The notes under the pieces were generated by a model, which was not told the DNA's origin, made no database searches, and saw nothing but the letters and a program-made list of their open reading frames with translations. From assembly GCA_947475465.1 (NCBI GenBank), contig CANJLK010000025.1, forward strand, positions 1-46,496: DNA of 46,496 nt, given 5' to 3'. The DNA comes from Caulobacteraceae bacterium. GTDB lineage: Bacteria; Pseudomonadota; Alphaproteobacteria; Caulobacterales; Caulobacteraceae. The position numbers were made by a program, and so were the translations under genes. Numbering within the stretch: position 1 is the first letter of the stretch; each line of letters begins with the position of its first letter. Shown here one piece after another: positions 16,502-30,283 of this stretch.

Positions 16502-17119
16502 TCAGGCGTGGGCGAAGATGTCGATGTCTTCCCAGCCGCGCACGTCGAGAACGGCGCGGTGCGGCAGGAATTCGAAACAGGCCCGGGCCAGGCCGTCGCG
16601 GTCCTCGCGGACCAGCATCTCGTCCAGGCGGGCGCGCAGGGCATGCAGGTGCAGCACGTCGGAGGCGGCATAGGCCACCTGGTCGTCGCTGAGCTTCGCC
16701 TGGCCCCAGTCGGAACTCTGCTGGGCCTTGGAGAGGTCCACCCCGATCAGTTCGCGGGTGACGTCCTTCAGGCCGTGGCGGTCGGTGTAGGTGCGGGCCA
16801 GCTTGGAGGCGATCTTGGTGCAGTAGACGGGAGCGGTCACGACCCCCAGGTGCAGCCAGAACATGGCGATATCGAACCGTCCGAAGTGGAACAGCTTGGT
16901 CACCGCCGGATCGGTCAGCAGTCGCTTGAGGTTGGGGCAGTCGTAGGTGGCGCGGTCCAGCTGCACCACATGGGCGTCGCCCTTGCCGTCGGAGAGCTGC
17001 ACCACGCACAGCGGGTCGCGGCCCAGGCGCAGGCCCATGGTCTCCGAATCGATGGCGACGGCCTCGGCGCCGGCCAGGGCGTCGGCGGGCAGGTCGCCCT
17101 TGTGCAGGAAGGTCGTCAC
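16502..17119 (-). CDS. rnd: Ribonuclease D, short form (exonuclease domain only)
   Basis: This 205-aa DEDD-type 3'-5' exoribonuclease has the three Exo motifs: AIDSETMGL (DxE), HFGRFDIAMF and YAASDVLHLHAL. It lacks the HRDC domain of E. coli RNase D, as is usual in alphaproteobacteria where a short form precedes lptC. The start is GTG with GAGG upstream. It heads the rnd-lptC-lptA-lptB run. Its role in tRNA or rRNA 3' trimming is inferred from the family. Confidence 0.93.
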   Translation of the reverse strand: MTTFLHKGDLPADALAGAEAVAIDSETMGLRLGRDPLCVVQLSDGKGDAHVVQLDRATYDCPNLKRLLTDPAVTKLFHFGRFDIAMFWLHLGVVTAPVYCTKIASKLARTYTDRHGLKDVTRELIGVDLSKAQQSSDWGQAKLSDDQVAYAASDVLHLHALRARLDEMLVREDRDGLARACFEFLPHRAVLDVRGWEDIDIFAHA

Positions 17120-17225
17120 GAAAGGGCCTCGCTCAGCCGGGCGGTTCCGGCGCTTCTATATAGGGAAGACGCGCCGCAACGCGAAAGCGCGACAGAGACA
17201 CACCTGAAAAAGGAAGATCGCCGGC

Positions 17226-17243
17226 GGCGCCTTCAAAAGGCGC

Positions 17244-17244
<1 letters not shown>
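17226..17244 (-). terminator. Hairpin downstream of tRNA-Leu
   Basis: On the minus strand GGCGCCTT-TTG-AAGGCGCC forms a perfect 8-bp stem 45 nt past the tRNA 3' end. A T-rich stretch (CTTCCTTTTTC) follows about 11 nt later. This is a plausible but not classical terminator. Confidence 0.5.
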
Positions 17245-17395
<151 letters not shown>

Positions 17396-17517
17396 AGCCG
17401 CGTCCTTTAGGGCGCCGCCCTGGCCGGGTCAACGGCTGCGCGGGCGCTGCATTGCGGCGATGCGCCGGTTCGTCTATCGCAGGCCTCACGGCCCCAAGGG
17501 AATTTCGGCGAACCACC

Positions 17518-18489
17518 ATGCAGAACCTCGTCACCGTTTTCGGCGGTTCCGGCTTTGTCGGCGGCCAGACCGTGCGCGCACTGGCCAGGGCCGGCTGGCG
17601 CATCCGGGTGGCGGTGCGCAACCCCAACCTGGCCCACGCCATGCGCCTGCACGGCGACGTCGGCCAGATCGACGTGGTCCAGGCCAATGTCCGCAACGAG
17701 GCCTCTCTGAACCGCGCGCTGGAAGGCGCGCAGGCGGCGGTCAATCTGGTAGGTATCCTGGCCGAAACCGGCCGCCAGGGCTTCCAGGCCGTCCAGGCCA
17801 TGGGCGCGCGCCACGTGGCCAACGCCGCGCGGACCCAGGGCGTCCGCCGCCTGGTGCAGATGTCGGCCATCGGAGCCGACCCTGCCTCGGAAGCCAAATA
17901 TGCGCGGACCAAGGCCGAGGGCGAGGCTGCGGCGCGGGAGATATTCCCCGATGCGGTGGTGGTGCGCCCCTCCATCGTCTTCGGTCCGCAGGACGGCTTC
18001 TTCAACCGCTTCGCCGCCATGGCCCAGGTGAGCCCGGTCCTGCCGCTGATCGGCGGCGGTCACACGCGCTTCCAGCCGGTGTTCGTGGGCGACGTCGCCA
18101 AGGCCCTGGCTCTGGTCACGTCCGCGCCGGAGTCGGCCGGCCAGACCTATGAACTGGGCGGCCCGGGCGTCTTCACCTTCCGCGAGCTGATGGAGATGAT
18201 GCTGGCCGAGATCGGCAAGCGCCGCTTCCTGGCGCCGATCCCATGGCCGGTCGCGGGCCTCATGGGCGCCGCGGGCGATGTCGCGGGGGCGCTGATCGCG
18301 CCGCCGATCACCGCCGACCAGGTCAAGCTGCTCAGGACCGACAACGTCGCCAGCGGCGCCTATCCGGGCCTGGCCGAGCTCGGCGTCACGCCCACCACCC
18401 TGGAATCGGTGCTGCCGTCCTACCTCTATCGCTACCGCCGCGGCGGCCAGTATGCCGACCAGGAAGACCGCGAGTTCGCCGTTATCTGA
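17518..18489 (+). CDS. NDUFA9-like NAD(P)-binding protein (complex I accessory type)
   Basis: The 323-aa product is an atypical short-chain dehydrogenase. It has the nucleotide-binding motif VFGGSGFVGGQTVRAL at the N-terminus, the strands AVNLVGIL and RLVQMSAIGAD, and YARTKAEGE in place of the classical YxxxK. Close relatives in alphaproteobacteria are annotated as complex I NDUFA9-subunit-like proteins, which bind NADPH at complex I in mitochondria and related bacteria. It is preceded by tRNA-Leu on the other strand. In many relatives this gene adjoins uppP; here a sulfotransferase gene lies between them. Confidence 0.85.
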   Translation: MQNLVTVFGGSGFVGGQTVRALARAGWRIRVAVRNPNLAHAMRLHGDVGQIDVVQANVRNEASLNRALEGAQAAVNLVGILAETGRQGFQAVQAMGARHVANAARTQGVRRLVQMSAIGADPASEAKYARTKAEGEAAAREIFPDAVVVRPSIVFGPQDGFFNRFAAMAQVSPVLPLIGGGHTRFQPVFVGDVAKALALVTSAPESAGQTYELGGPGVFTFRELMEMMLAEIGKRRFLAPIPWPVAGLMGAAGDVAGALIAPPITADQVKLLRTDNVASGAYPGLAELGVTPTTLESVLPSYLYRYRRGGQYADQEDREFAVI

Positions 18490-18551
18490 GCCGGCGCCTC
18501 CAAAACCGGGAAACGCCGGTATATGCTCAGTCAAAATCAGGGAGGCTGAAC

Positions 18552-19457
18552 ATGAGTGAGGTTGTCGCCGACTGGCCGCGCAAGACGCGCGAGTTGCAGA
18601 ACCACCACATGGATTCCAGGGTCTGGAACGACTTCGCCTTCCGCGATGGCGACGTGATCGTCGGCACCTATGGCAAGTCCGGCACCACCTGGACCCAGCA
18701 GATCGTCGGTCAGCTGATCTTCCAGGGCGACGAGTCGGTGCCGATCCACGAGATCTCACCCTGGTACGACATGCGGATCATCCCGCCGGAAGTGCGCCAG
18801 ATGGTGGCGGCCCAGACCCACCGCCGGGTGATCAAGACCCACCTGCCCAGCGACGCGCTGGTGATGTCCCGCAAGGCGAAATACATCTATGTCGCTCGCG
18901 ACGGCCGCGACGTGATGTGGAGCATGCACAACCACCACGCCGGCTTCAAACCGCAGACCTACGACATGTTCAACCTGACCCCGGGCCTGGTGGGCGATCC
19001 GCTGCCCCAGGCCGACCCGGACATCCGTCGCTATTTCCGCACATGGCTGGACAACGACGGGGCGCCCTTCTGGTCGTTCTGGGAAAACACCGCCAGCTGG
19101 TGGGCGCTCAGGGATCAGCCCAACGTCAAGCTCGTGCATTTCGCCAACCTGAAGGCCGACCTGGCGGCTCAGATGGCGGACATCGCCGACTTCCTGGACA
19201 TCGAGGTGCCGGCCGACAAATGGCCCTCGATCGTCGAGCACTGCACCTTCGACTACATGAAGGCCCACGCCGAACGCTATGCGCCGATGGGCGGCATGCC
19301 CTGGGAGAATGGCGCCGACACCTTCATCAACAAGGGCGTCAACGGCCGCTGGCGCGACGTGCTCTCGCCCGCCGACAGCCTCGATTACGAGACGGCGGCC
19401 CGGGAGAAGTTGGGCGAGGACTGCGCCCGCTGGCTGATGACCGGCGAGGGGCTGTAG
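18552..19457 (+). CDS. Sulfotransferase (PAPS-dependent)
   Basis: The 301-aa product has the 5'-phosphosulfate loop YGKSGTTW near residue 40, a potential catalytic His in VIKTHLPSDAL, and the 3'-phosphate motif region YVARDGRDVMWSMHNHH, followed by the C-terminal region FINKGVNGRWRDVL that resembles KG-x-x-GxW of cytosolic sulfotransferases. It would transfer sulfate from PAPS to a hydroxyl or amine of an unknown acceptor. GGAGG precedes the ATG. No PAPS-synthesis gene is in the window. The stop is one base from the convergent uppP stop. Confidence 0.88.
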   Translation: MSEVVADWPRKTRELQNHHMDSRVWNDFAFRDGDVIVGTYGKSGTTWTQQIVGQLIFQGDESVPIHEISPWYDMRIIPPEVRQMVAAQTHRRVIKTHLPSDALVMSRKAKYIYVARDGRDVMWSMHNHHAGFKPQTYDMFNLTPGLVGDPLPQADPDIRRYFRTWLDNDGAPFWSFWENTASWWALRDQPNVKLVHFANLKADLAAQMADIADFLDIEVPADKWPSIVEHCTFDYMKAHAERYAPMGGMPWENGADTFINKGVNGRWRDVLSPADSLDYETAAREKLGEDCARWLMTGEGL

Positions 19458-19458
19458 A

Positions 19459-20262
19459 TCAGCGGGCGGCGACGAGCAAGGCGAGGCCGACGCCGCCGAT
19501 GGCGATCCTGAGCCAGCCGAACGGGGCGTAGCCGCGGCGGGTGACGATCGCCAGCATCCCGCGGATCACGAACAGCGCGACCACGAAGGCGACGATGAAG
19601 CCCACCGCCACCAGTTCGATATGGGCGGTGTTGAGTTCGTGGCGGCTCTTCCAGGCGTCGACGGTGAAGGCGCCGGCCATCACCGGGATCGCCAGCAGGA
19701 ACGAGAACTCGGCGGCCACCCGCTTCTCCACGCCCATCAGCATGGAGCCGACGATGGTCGCCCCGGAGCGTGATACGCCCGGGACCAGGGCTAGGCACTG
19801 GAAGAGTCCGATGGCCAGCGCCGTGGGAAGCGGCACGGCCATGGCGTCCTTGTGCCGGGGATAGGGCGCGAAGCGGTCGATCACCAGCAGCACCACCCCG
19901 CCGACGATCAGGGTCACGCAGATCAGCATCGGGCTTTCGAACAGCACCCGCTTGATCACGTCGTGCAGCAGCAGGCCCGCCACCGCCGCCGGGAGGAAGG
20001 CGACCAGCAGGCTCAGGACGAAGCTGCGGGCCCGGGGCACCGTGGGAATCAGGAGCGCGATATTCCACAGCCGCTGGAAGTAGAGCACCACGACCGCCAG
20101 GATCGCGCCGAGCTGGATCAGGATGCAGAAGGTGTCCCAGAAGGGATCCTTCAGGCCCATCGCCTGTTTCGCCAGCAGCATCATCCCGGTGGACGAGACC
20201 GGGATGAACTCGGTCAGGCCCTCGATGAGGCCCAGGATGATCGCGTGAATCCAGTCCGCCAT
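19459..20262 (-). CDS. uppP: Undecaprenyl-diphosphatase
   Basis: The 267-aa integral membrane enzyme recycles the lipid carrier for peptidoglycan and O-antigen by removing one phosphate from undecaprenyl diphosphate. The two signature motifs are present: EGLTEFIPVSSTGMMLL near the N-terminus and PGVSRSGATIVGS in the second half, with about eight hydrophobic helices. I start at the ATG at 20260-20262 (MADWIHAIILG), which has TAGGA seven bases upstream; the open frame to 20316 does not look like the family. Confidence 0.95.
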   Translation of the reverse strand: MADWIHAIILGLIEGLTEFIPVSSTGMMLLAKQAMGLKDPFWDTFCILIQLGAILAVVVLYFQRLWNIALLIPTVPRARSFVLSLLVAFLPAAVAGLLLHDVIKRVLFESPMLICVTLIVGGVVLLVIDRFAPYPRHKDAMAVPLPTALAIGLFQCLALVPGVSRSGATIVGSMLMGVEKRVAAEFSFLLAIPVMAGAFTVDAWKSRHELNTAHIELVAVGFIVAFVVALFVIRGMLAIVTRRGYAPFGWLRIAIGGVGLALLVAAR

Positions 20263-20320
20263 GGCGTGTCCTATCTCTGATGACCGGAGGGGACCCCAGT
20301 ATGGTGAAGAAGTCATTTAT

Positions 20321-20412
20321 CCAATAACTGGACCAATGGGCAGGCAATCGCGGTCTAAATTGCGAGCAACCGCTTGTTGATGGACTATAGTAGTCCAGTT
20401 ATAGAACTAATG
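20321..20412 (+). promoter_or_regulatory. Candidate gltDB promoter with overlapping palindromes
   Basis: This A+T-rich patch stands out from its surroundings. TTGATG (20377-20382) and TATAGA (20400-20405) are 17 bp apart and would start transcription near 20412. The palindrome GGACTATAGTAGTCC (20382-20396) fills the spacer. ATAACTGGAC occurs at 20324-20333 and again inverted at 20393-20402, overlapping the -10 box, and AGTT-ATAG-AACT forms a smaller dyad there. It looks like an operator region for gltDB and perhaps the divergent uppP; the regulator is unknown. Confidence 0.5.
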
Positions 20413-20465
20413 GGTTTTCTGACCGTTCCAAGGGGCGTATGGGCGCCGCTGAAGGAGCGTTCCTC

Positions 20466-21908
20466 ATGGCCGAGCCCATGCTGAAATTCGTGACCACGCC
20501 GCGCGTGACCCCGGCCAAGCGCGACGCTGGGCAGCGGACCGGCGATTTCCACGAGATCTACGCGGAATTCATCGACGCCAAGGCGGCCGAACAGGCCTCG
20601 CGCTGCTCGCAGTGCGGCGTGCCCTTCTGTCAGACCCATTGTCCGCTCCACAACAACATCCCCGACTGGCTGCGGATGACCGCCGAGGGCCGGCTGCGGG
20701 AGGCCTACGAACTCTCCCAGGCGACCAATTCCATGCCGGAGATCTGCGGCCGGATCTGTCCCCAGGACCGCCTGTGCGAGGGCAATTGCGTCATCGAGCA
20801 GTCCGGCCATGGCACCGTCACTATCGGTTCGGTGGAGAAGTACCTCACCGACAAGGCCTGGGAGGAGGGCTGGGTCCGCCCCCTGGTCCCGGGTCCCGAC
20901 CTGGGCCGGTCGGTGGGCGTGGTGGGGGCGGGCCCCGCCGGCCTCGCGGCCGCCGAGCGCCTGCGCGAGCTGGGCTATGCGGTCACCGTCTACGACCGTC
21001 ACGACCGCGCGGGCGGCCTGCTGATCTACGGCATCCCGTCCTTCAAGCTGGAGAAGGAGGTGGTCGCCCGCCGCACCCAACGCCTGGCAGAGGGCGGCGT
21101 TGAATTCCGCCTCAACTTCGAGGTGGGACGCGACGCGACCCTCGCCGACCTGCGCGAACGCCACGACAGCGTCCTGGTGGCCGCCGGCGTCTATCGGGCC
21201 CGCGACCTGGAGGTCCCCGGCGTCGGTGCGCAGGGCGTCGTCCCGGCGCTCGAATACCTGATCGCCTCGAACCGCCAGGGCCTGGGCGACGACGTCCCCG
21301 ACTTCACCGGCGGGCGGCTGAACGCGGCGGGAAAGCATGTGGTGGTGGTGGGCGGCGGCGACACGGCCATGGACTGCGTGCGCACGGCGGTCCGCCAGGG
21401 CGCGGCGTCGGTCACCTGCCTCTACCGCCGCGACCGGGCCAACATGCCGGGCTCGGCCCGCGAGGTGTCCCACGCCGAGGAAGAGGGCGTGGTCTTCGAA
21501 TGGCTGGCCGCGCCCCGCGCAATCCGCGACGAGGCGATGCGGGCCATGGGCGTGCGCGCCGCGCGCATGCGCCTGGGCGCCCCTGACCTGACCGGCCGCC
21601 AGGCGCCGGAGGAAATCCCCGGGGCCGATTTCGATCTGCCGGCCGAACTGGTGATCAAGGCGCTCGGCTTCGATCCGGAGGACCTTCCGTCGGTCTTCGC
21701 CGCGCCGGACCTGGCGGTCAGCCGCTGGGGCACGCTGAAGGCCGACTTCAAGACCCTGGAGACCTCCATCCCCGGCGTCTTCGCGGCCGGCGACGTGGTG
21801 CGCGGCGCGAGCCTGGTGGTCTGGGCCATACGCGATGGACGCGACGCCGCTGAGGCCATGCACCGCTGGATGGGCGCCCAGGCGCTCAGCCGGATCGCTG
21901 CGGAGTAA
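20466..21908 (+). CDS. gltD: Glutamate synthase (NADPH) small subunit
   Basis: The 480-aa beta subunit takes electrons from NADPH and passes them via FAD and iron-sulfur clusters to GltB. The N-terminal cysteines CSQCGVPFCQTHCPLHNN and CGRICPQDRLCEGNC bind [4Fe-4S] clusters, VGVVGAGPAGLAAAERL binds FAD and VVVVGGGDTAMDCVRTA binds NADPH. AAGGAG lies eight bases before the ATG. The order is gltD then gltB with a 5-nt gap, the reverse of E. coli. Confidence 0.96.
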   Translation: MAEPMLKFVTTPRVTPAKRDAGQRTGDFHEIYAEFIDAKAAEQASRCSQCGVPFCQTHCPLHNNIPDWLRMTAEGRLREAYELSQATNSMPEICGRICPQDRLCEGNCVIEQSGHGTVTIGSVEKYLTDKAWEEGWVRPLVPGPDLGRSVGVVGAGPAGLAAAERLRELGYAVTVYDRHDRAGGLLIYGIPSFKLEKEVVARRTQRLAEGGVEFRLNFEVGRDATLADLRERHDSVLVAAGVYRARDLEVPGVGAQGVVPALEYLIASNRQGLGDDVPDFTGGRLNAAGKHVVVVGGGDTAMDCVRTAVRQGAASVTCLYRRDRANMPGSAREVSHAEEEGVVFEWLAAPRAIRDEAMRAMGVRAARMRLGAPDLTGRQAPEEIPGADFDLPAELVIKALGFDPEDLPSVFAAPDLAVSRWGTLKADFKTLETSIPGVFAAGDVVRGASLVVWAIRDGRDAAEAMHRWMGAQALSRIAAE

Positions 21909-21913
21909 GGGTC

Positions 21914-26445
<4,532 letters not shown>

Positions 26446-26449
<4 letters not shown>

Positions 26450-28635
26450 CCGTCGCCCATCGTCGCGCCAGGATAGAAGGGCAGGTTGCGCACGCGCGCA
26501 CCGGTCAGCTTCGCCCAGGCGTTGGCCACCGCCGGCGCCACACACGGCACGCCGGTCTCACCGACCCCGCCAGGCGCGGCCTCGCTGGGGACGATCGAAA
26601 CGCTGACCACCGGCATCTCGGACAGCCGCAGCATCCGGTAGTTGCTGAAGTTGGAGACGCTGGGAACGCCCTTGTTGAAGATCACCTGACCCCAGAGTGT
26701 GGCGGCCAGGCCGTGGACGACGCCGCCCTGCATCTGGGCCTCGATCTGATCCGGGTTGACGGCCACGCCGCAGTCGATGGCGCAGAACATCTTGCTGACC
26801 TTCACCTTGCCGCCGGAATTTGAGACCTGGGCGACGATGGCGATATAGCTGCCGAAACCCTTGAGGAAGGCCACGCCCCGGGCGCTGCCGGACGGTGGAG
26901 GCCCCTTGGACCAGCCGCTCAGCGCATCGACAGCGTTGATCACGCCCAGCGCGCGCGGGTCGCCCGACAGGTGGACTCTGCGGAACGCCAGGGGATCGGC
27001 GCCGGCGGCCAGGGCCAGCTCGTCGATCGCGCTCTCCACCGCGAAGGTGTTGTAGGACTCGCCCACCGAACGCCAGTAGCCCAGCGGGATGTCGGCCGGA
27101 TTGGGCACGAACTCGATGCGGCGGCTGGGGATGGCGTAGGGCAGGTCCGTGGCCCCCGCCACCGCGCCGGTGTCCTCCGGGTTGTTCCCAGGACTGGAGT
27201 TGCGCTGAATGTTTATGGACGGCGAGACGTTGCGGTAGAGCAGCGCCGACATGGCTTTGCCGGCGTCCACACCGGCCTGGACGCGTATCGTCGCGCAGGG
27301 GCGGTACTTGTCGTTCTGGAAGTCCTGCTTGCGCGACCATGTGAGCTTCACAGGCTTTCCCACCTGCTTGGCGATCTTCACCGCCTCGGTGACGAAATCC
27401 ATCTCGAATTTCCGGCCGAGCCCGCCGCCCAGGAAGGTGGTGTGCACGGTAATGGCGGCGGGTGGCAGGCCGGTGATCGCCGCTACGGTCGGGATGCACA
27501 GCGCCTGGGCCTGGGTGGGCGCCCAGACCTCGGCGGAGGTGGCGGTCACCACGGCGGTGCAGTTCAGCACCTCCATGCAGGCGTGCGCGAGGTAGGGGAG
27601 CTGGTAGGTCGCGTCGATCTTCGCCGCTGCCCCGGCCAGCGCCGCCGCCGGGTCGATCCCGCCGGCCTGTTCGTAGACTCGCGGTGTCTCGATGGCGGAG
27701 GCCACGAGGCTGAGCCCCTTGGCGGCGATGGACGGGGAATCCAGGGCCGCCGTGTTCTGCGGCAGGGTCCACTTGATGCTGGAGGCGATGGAGTCGGCGG
27801 CCCGCTGGGCCGACCAGGTGTCGGTCGAGACCACGCCAACGCCGGTTCCCAGATTGACCAGGGCGAGCGCGCCCCGGGAGCTCGTCGGCATGGACGCCAC
27901 CGTGCCGCCCAGAGTCGGGCAGTGCACGACGGCCGCGTACAGCATCCCCGGAACCTGCACGTCGATCCCGAACACCGCCGCGCCCGTGACCTTGGCCGGG
28001 ATGTCCGTGCGGGGGAGGCGCTGGCCGATGGCGTTGCGGGTGGTGGCCAGGGTCGCCGAGGTGGGCGGGGTGAGCGTGGCGGCGGTCGAGACCAGGTCGG
28101 CGAAGCGGTAGGAGTGGACGCCGTCCGTCACCTGGCCGCCGGAAGCCAGTGTCCAGGCGCCGGTGGGGGTCAGGGCCTCGGCCGCGGCCAGCAGCAGGTC
28201 GCGGGCGATGGCGGCGGCCTTGCGCAATGGCAGGTACCAGCCGCGCATGCTGGTGCTGCCGCCGGTGAATTGCGCGCCGAACAGCGGATTGGCGTAGGGG
28301 TTGGGGCTTGTGGCGACGATCGGGGAGTGCTCGGCCCGGACCTGGGTCCAGGTCAGCATCAGCTCCTCGGCGACCAGCTGCGCCAGGCCGGTCATGATTC
28401 CCTGACCCATCTCTGTGGGCCCGATCAGGATGGTGACGTTGTTGTCGGTGTCGATTTTCAGGTAGGCGCCCAGGGCGGCCGCCTGGGGTCCCGCCGCGGC
28501 GTTAGCGCTGGCGCCGTCTGTGGGCGAAGCGCCGCCCAACAGGGACGCTGACTTGCTGAGGCCGATGGCGACCGGCACCAGCAGGGCGGTCGCCCCGCCC
28601 GCGATCACAGCGCGCCGTCCGACGGATGTTGTCAT
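26446..28635 (-). CDS. Molybdopterin-binding subunit of an aldehyde/isoquinoline-type oxidoreductase
   Basis: The 729-aa product is the large subunit of a xanthine-dehydrogenase-family hydroxylase of the IorB type. It starts with a Tat-like signal (SVGRRAVIAGGATALLVPVA), so the folded enzyme is probably exported with its cofactor. The central region has TTFLGGGLGRKFEMDF, and the C-terminal GVGETGVPCVAPAVANA carries the expected catalytic Glu. It oxidises an unknown aromatic or aldehyde substrate. The 2Fe-2S partner gene lies 30 nt upstream on the same strand. No cytochrome c subunit or cofactor-insertion gene is adjacent. Confidence 0.88.
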
Positions 28636-28665
28636 GGCGTATCCCCGACCTGGAAGGGTTCTGGA

Positions 28666-29112
28666 CTAGAGGGTTTGGACGGCCTTGCTGACCCGTTGAT
28701 AGGTCCCGCAGACGCAGATGTTCTTCAGTTCCGAGGCGATCTCGCTCCCGTGATGGCCGGCCTTCATGGCCCCGACGGTGGCCACCAGCATGCCGGGCTG
28801 GCAGTAGCCGCATTGAGGCACCTGGTTGGTGATCCACGCCGCCTGGGCCTTGCGGCCGTCCGCGTCGTCAGCCAAGCCCTCGACGGTGACGATCTTCTTG
28901 CCGACCGCTGAGCCTACGTCGAACTCGCAGGATTTCTCGGGCTTGCCGTTCACGAGGACCGTGCAGGCGCCGCAAACCTCGATGCCACAACCATACTTTG
29001 TGCCGGTCAACCCCAGTATGTCCCTAAGTACCCAAAGCAATGGCATTCCCGAATCGCTGACCGTTGCGGTTCTTGCGACGCCATTGACGTTCAGAGTCAG
29101 TGTACTGGACAT
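28666..29112 (-). CDS. 2Fe-2S subunit of the same molybdenum hydroxylase
   Basis: The 148-aa product has the plant-ferredoxin-type cluster YGCGIEVCGACTVLVNGKP...C and the second cluster CGYCQPGM...ICVCGTYQR, the two [2Fe-2S] sites that carry electrons from the molybdenum centre in IorA-type subunits. It has no signal peptide and would be exported together with its Tat-bearing partner. I start at the ATG at 29110-29112 (MSSTLTLNVNGVARTATVSD); the frame is open to 29178 but that part is A+T-rich leader. The 240-bp A+T-rich region upstream probably holds the promoter of both genes. Confidence 0.92.
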   Translation of the reverse strand: MSSTLTLNVNGVARTATVSDSGMPLLWVLRDILGLTGTKYGCGIEVCGACTVLVNGKPEKSCEFDVGSAVGKKIVTVEGLADDADGRKAQAAWITNQVPQCGYCQPGMLVATVGAMKAGHHGSEIASELKNICVCGTYQRVSKAVQTL

Positions 29113-29354
29113 GGTTGATTTCCGCTTAACAATATAGTTGCGACAAATCGTAGGTTGTATTGAACTAAATACTACCATGAACTAGGGGCGCCGACAAGCG
29201 GGACCAGCGGTGGCTGGGGCGGCGTTGTTGCCGGTAAGACGCCGTACAGCGTGGCCTCAATCAATCCGCAAGCCGGCCGTCGGCTGACGAGGGCGGCGCT
29301 TGACCCCCTGGCGGGCCCGGGGGAAAGGATTCGAGCTTGAACGGGAGGTGCGCG

Positions 29355-29396
29355 ATGACCTGGACCGCCACCACCACTGCGTGTCGCCAGGCGTGA
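29355..29396 (+). CDS. Possible Thr-rich leader peptide (13 aa) before rhtA
   Basis: This short frame reads MTWTATTTACRQA, with five threonines in 13 residues. GGGAGG lies six bases before its ATG, the strongest ribosome binding site in the area. Its TGA overlaps the likely GTG start of the threonine/homoserine-type exporter (GTGA). This is what a translationally coupled or attenuating leader could look like, but a 13-codon frame can arise by chance in GC-rich DNA. Confidence 0.4.
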   Translation: MTWTATTTACRQA

Positions 29397-30283
29397 GCCC
29401 GCCGCGGCGCGCGCACAACCTGGCCACTGCCCTTCCATCCCTTGGGGCCATGGGGGCGGCGATGGTGTCGGTCCAGATGGGCGCGGCCTTCGCCAAACAG
29501 CTGTTTCCGCTGGTGGGCGCGCAGGGCGCCACCACCCTTCGCGTCGGGTTGGCGGCCCTGATCCTGCTGGCCGTGCTGCGCCCATGGCGACGGCCTGTCG
29601 CGCGGAACAACTGGCCGGTGCTGGTGGCCTATGGCGTCTCGCTCGGATTGATGAACGCCTGTTTCTATGCGGCGCTGGCGAGAATCCCGCTGGGGATCGC
29701 CGTGGCTTTGGAATTCGCCGGCCCTCTGAGTGTGGCGGTCCTGACCTCGCGCCGGTTTACGGATTTCCTGTGGATTGGCTTGGCCGCGGCCGGATTGGCC
29801 GTCTTGTCGCCCCTTGGCCCGCAGGCCCATCCCCTCGATCCGATCGGTGTCGCTCTGGCTCTCGGCGCGGGCCTCTTCTGGGGCCTCTACATCATCTTCG
29901 GCCAGAAGGCGGGCCTGGCGCATGGGTCCCAGGCCACGGCAATTGGCATGTCCATCGCCGCCCTGGTGGTTCTGCCGCTTGGCGTCGCCCAGGCCGGAGC
30001 CGCCCTGCTGTCGCCCGCGGCCTTTCCCGTCGGGGTGGTCGTCGCGTTGCTCTCCAGCGTCGCGCCCTACAGCCTGGAGATGTTCGCCATGCCGCGCATA
30101 CCGGTAAGGGTGTTCGGCGTCCTGATGAGCATCGAGCCGGCCATCGCCGCACTGATGGGCTGGCTGCTGCTGCACGAGGCGCTCAGCACGCGCCAGGGCC
30201 TGGCCATCGCCGCAATCATGGCTGCCTCGCTTGGAGTGGCCCTGACCATACGCGCCGAACACCCCGCCGCGCCTCAGTCTTAG
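29393..30283 (+). CDS. rhtA: RhtA-like threonine/homoserine exporter (EamA/DMT family)
   Basis: The 296-aa product has about ten hydrophobic helices in two EamA repeats. It matches E. coli RhtA along its length, for example AAFAKQLFPLVGAQGATTLR, YGVSLGLMNACFYAAL, PLGIAVALEFAGPL, PYSLEMFAMPRIPVRVFG and LMSIEPAIAALMG. RhtA exports threonine and homoserine across the inner membrane. I place the start at the GTG at 29393, overlapping the stop of the Thr-rich short frame; the frame is open from 29300 and an internal ATG at 29447 is possible. The 3' end overlaps the convergent citrate-synthase-like gene by four bases. Confidence 0.85.
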   Translation: MSPPRRAHNLATALPSLGAMGAAMVSVQMGAAFAKQLFPLVGAQGATTLRVGLAALILLAVLRPWRRPVARNNWPVLVAYGVSLGLMNACFYAALARIPLGIAVALEFAGPLSVAVLTSRRFTDFLWIGLAAAGLAVLSPLGPQAHPLDPIGVALALGAGLFWGLYIIFGQKAGLAHGSQATAIGMSIAALVVLPLGVAQAGAALLSPAAFPVGVVVALLSSVAPYSLEMFAMPRIPVRVFGVLMSIEPAIAALMGWLLLHEALSTRQGLAIAAIMAASLGVALTIRAEHPAAPQS

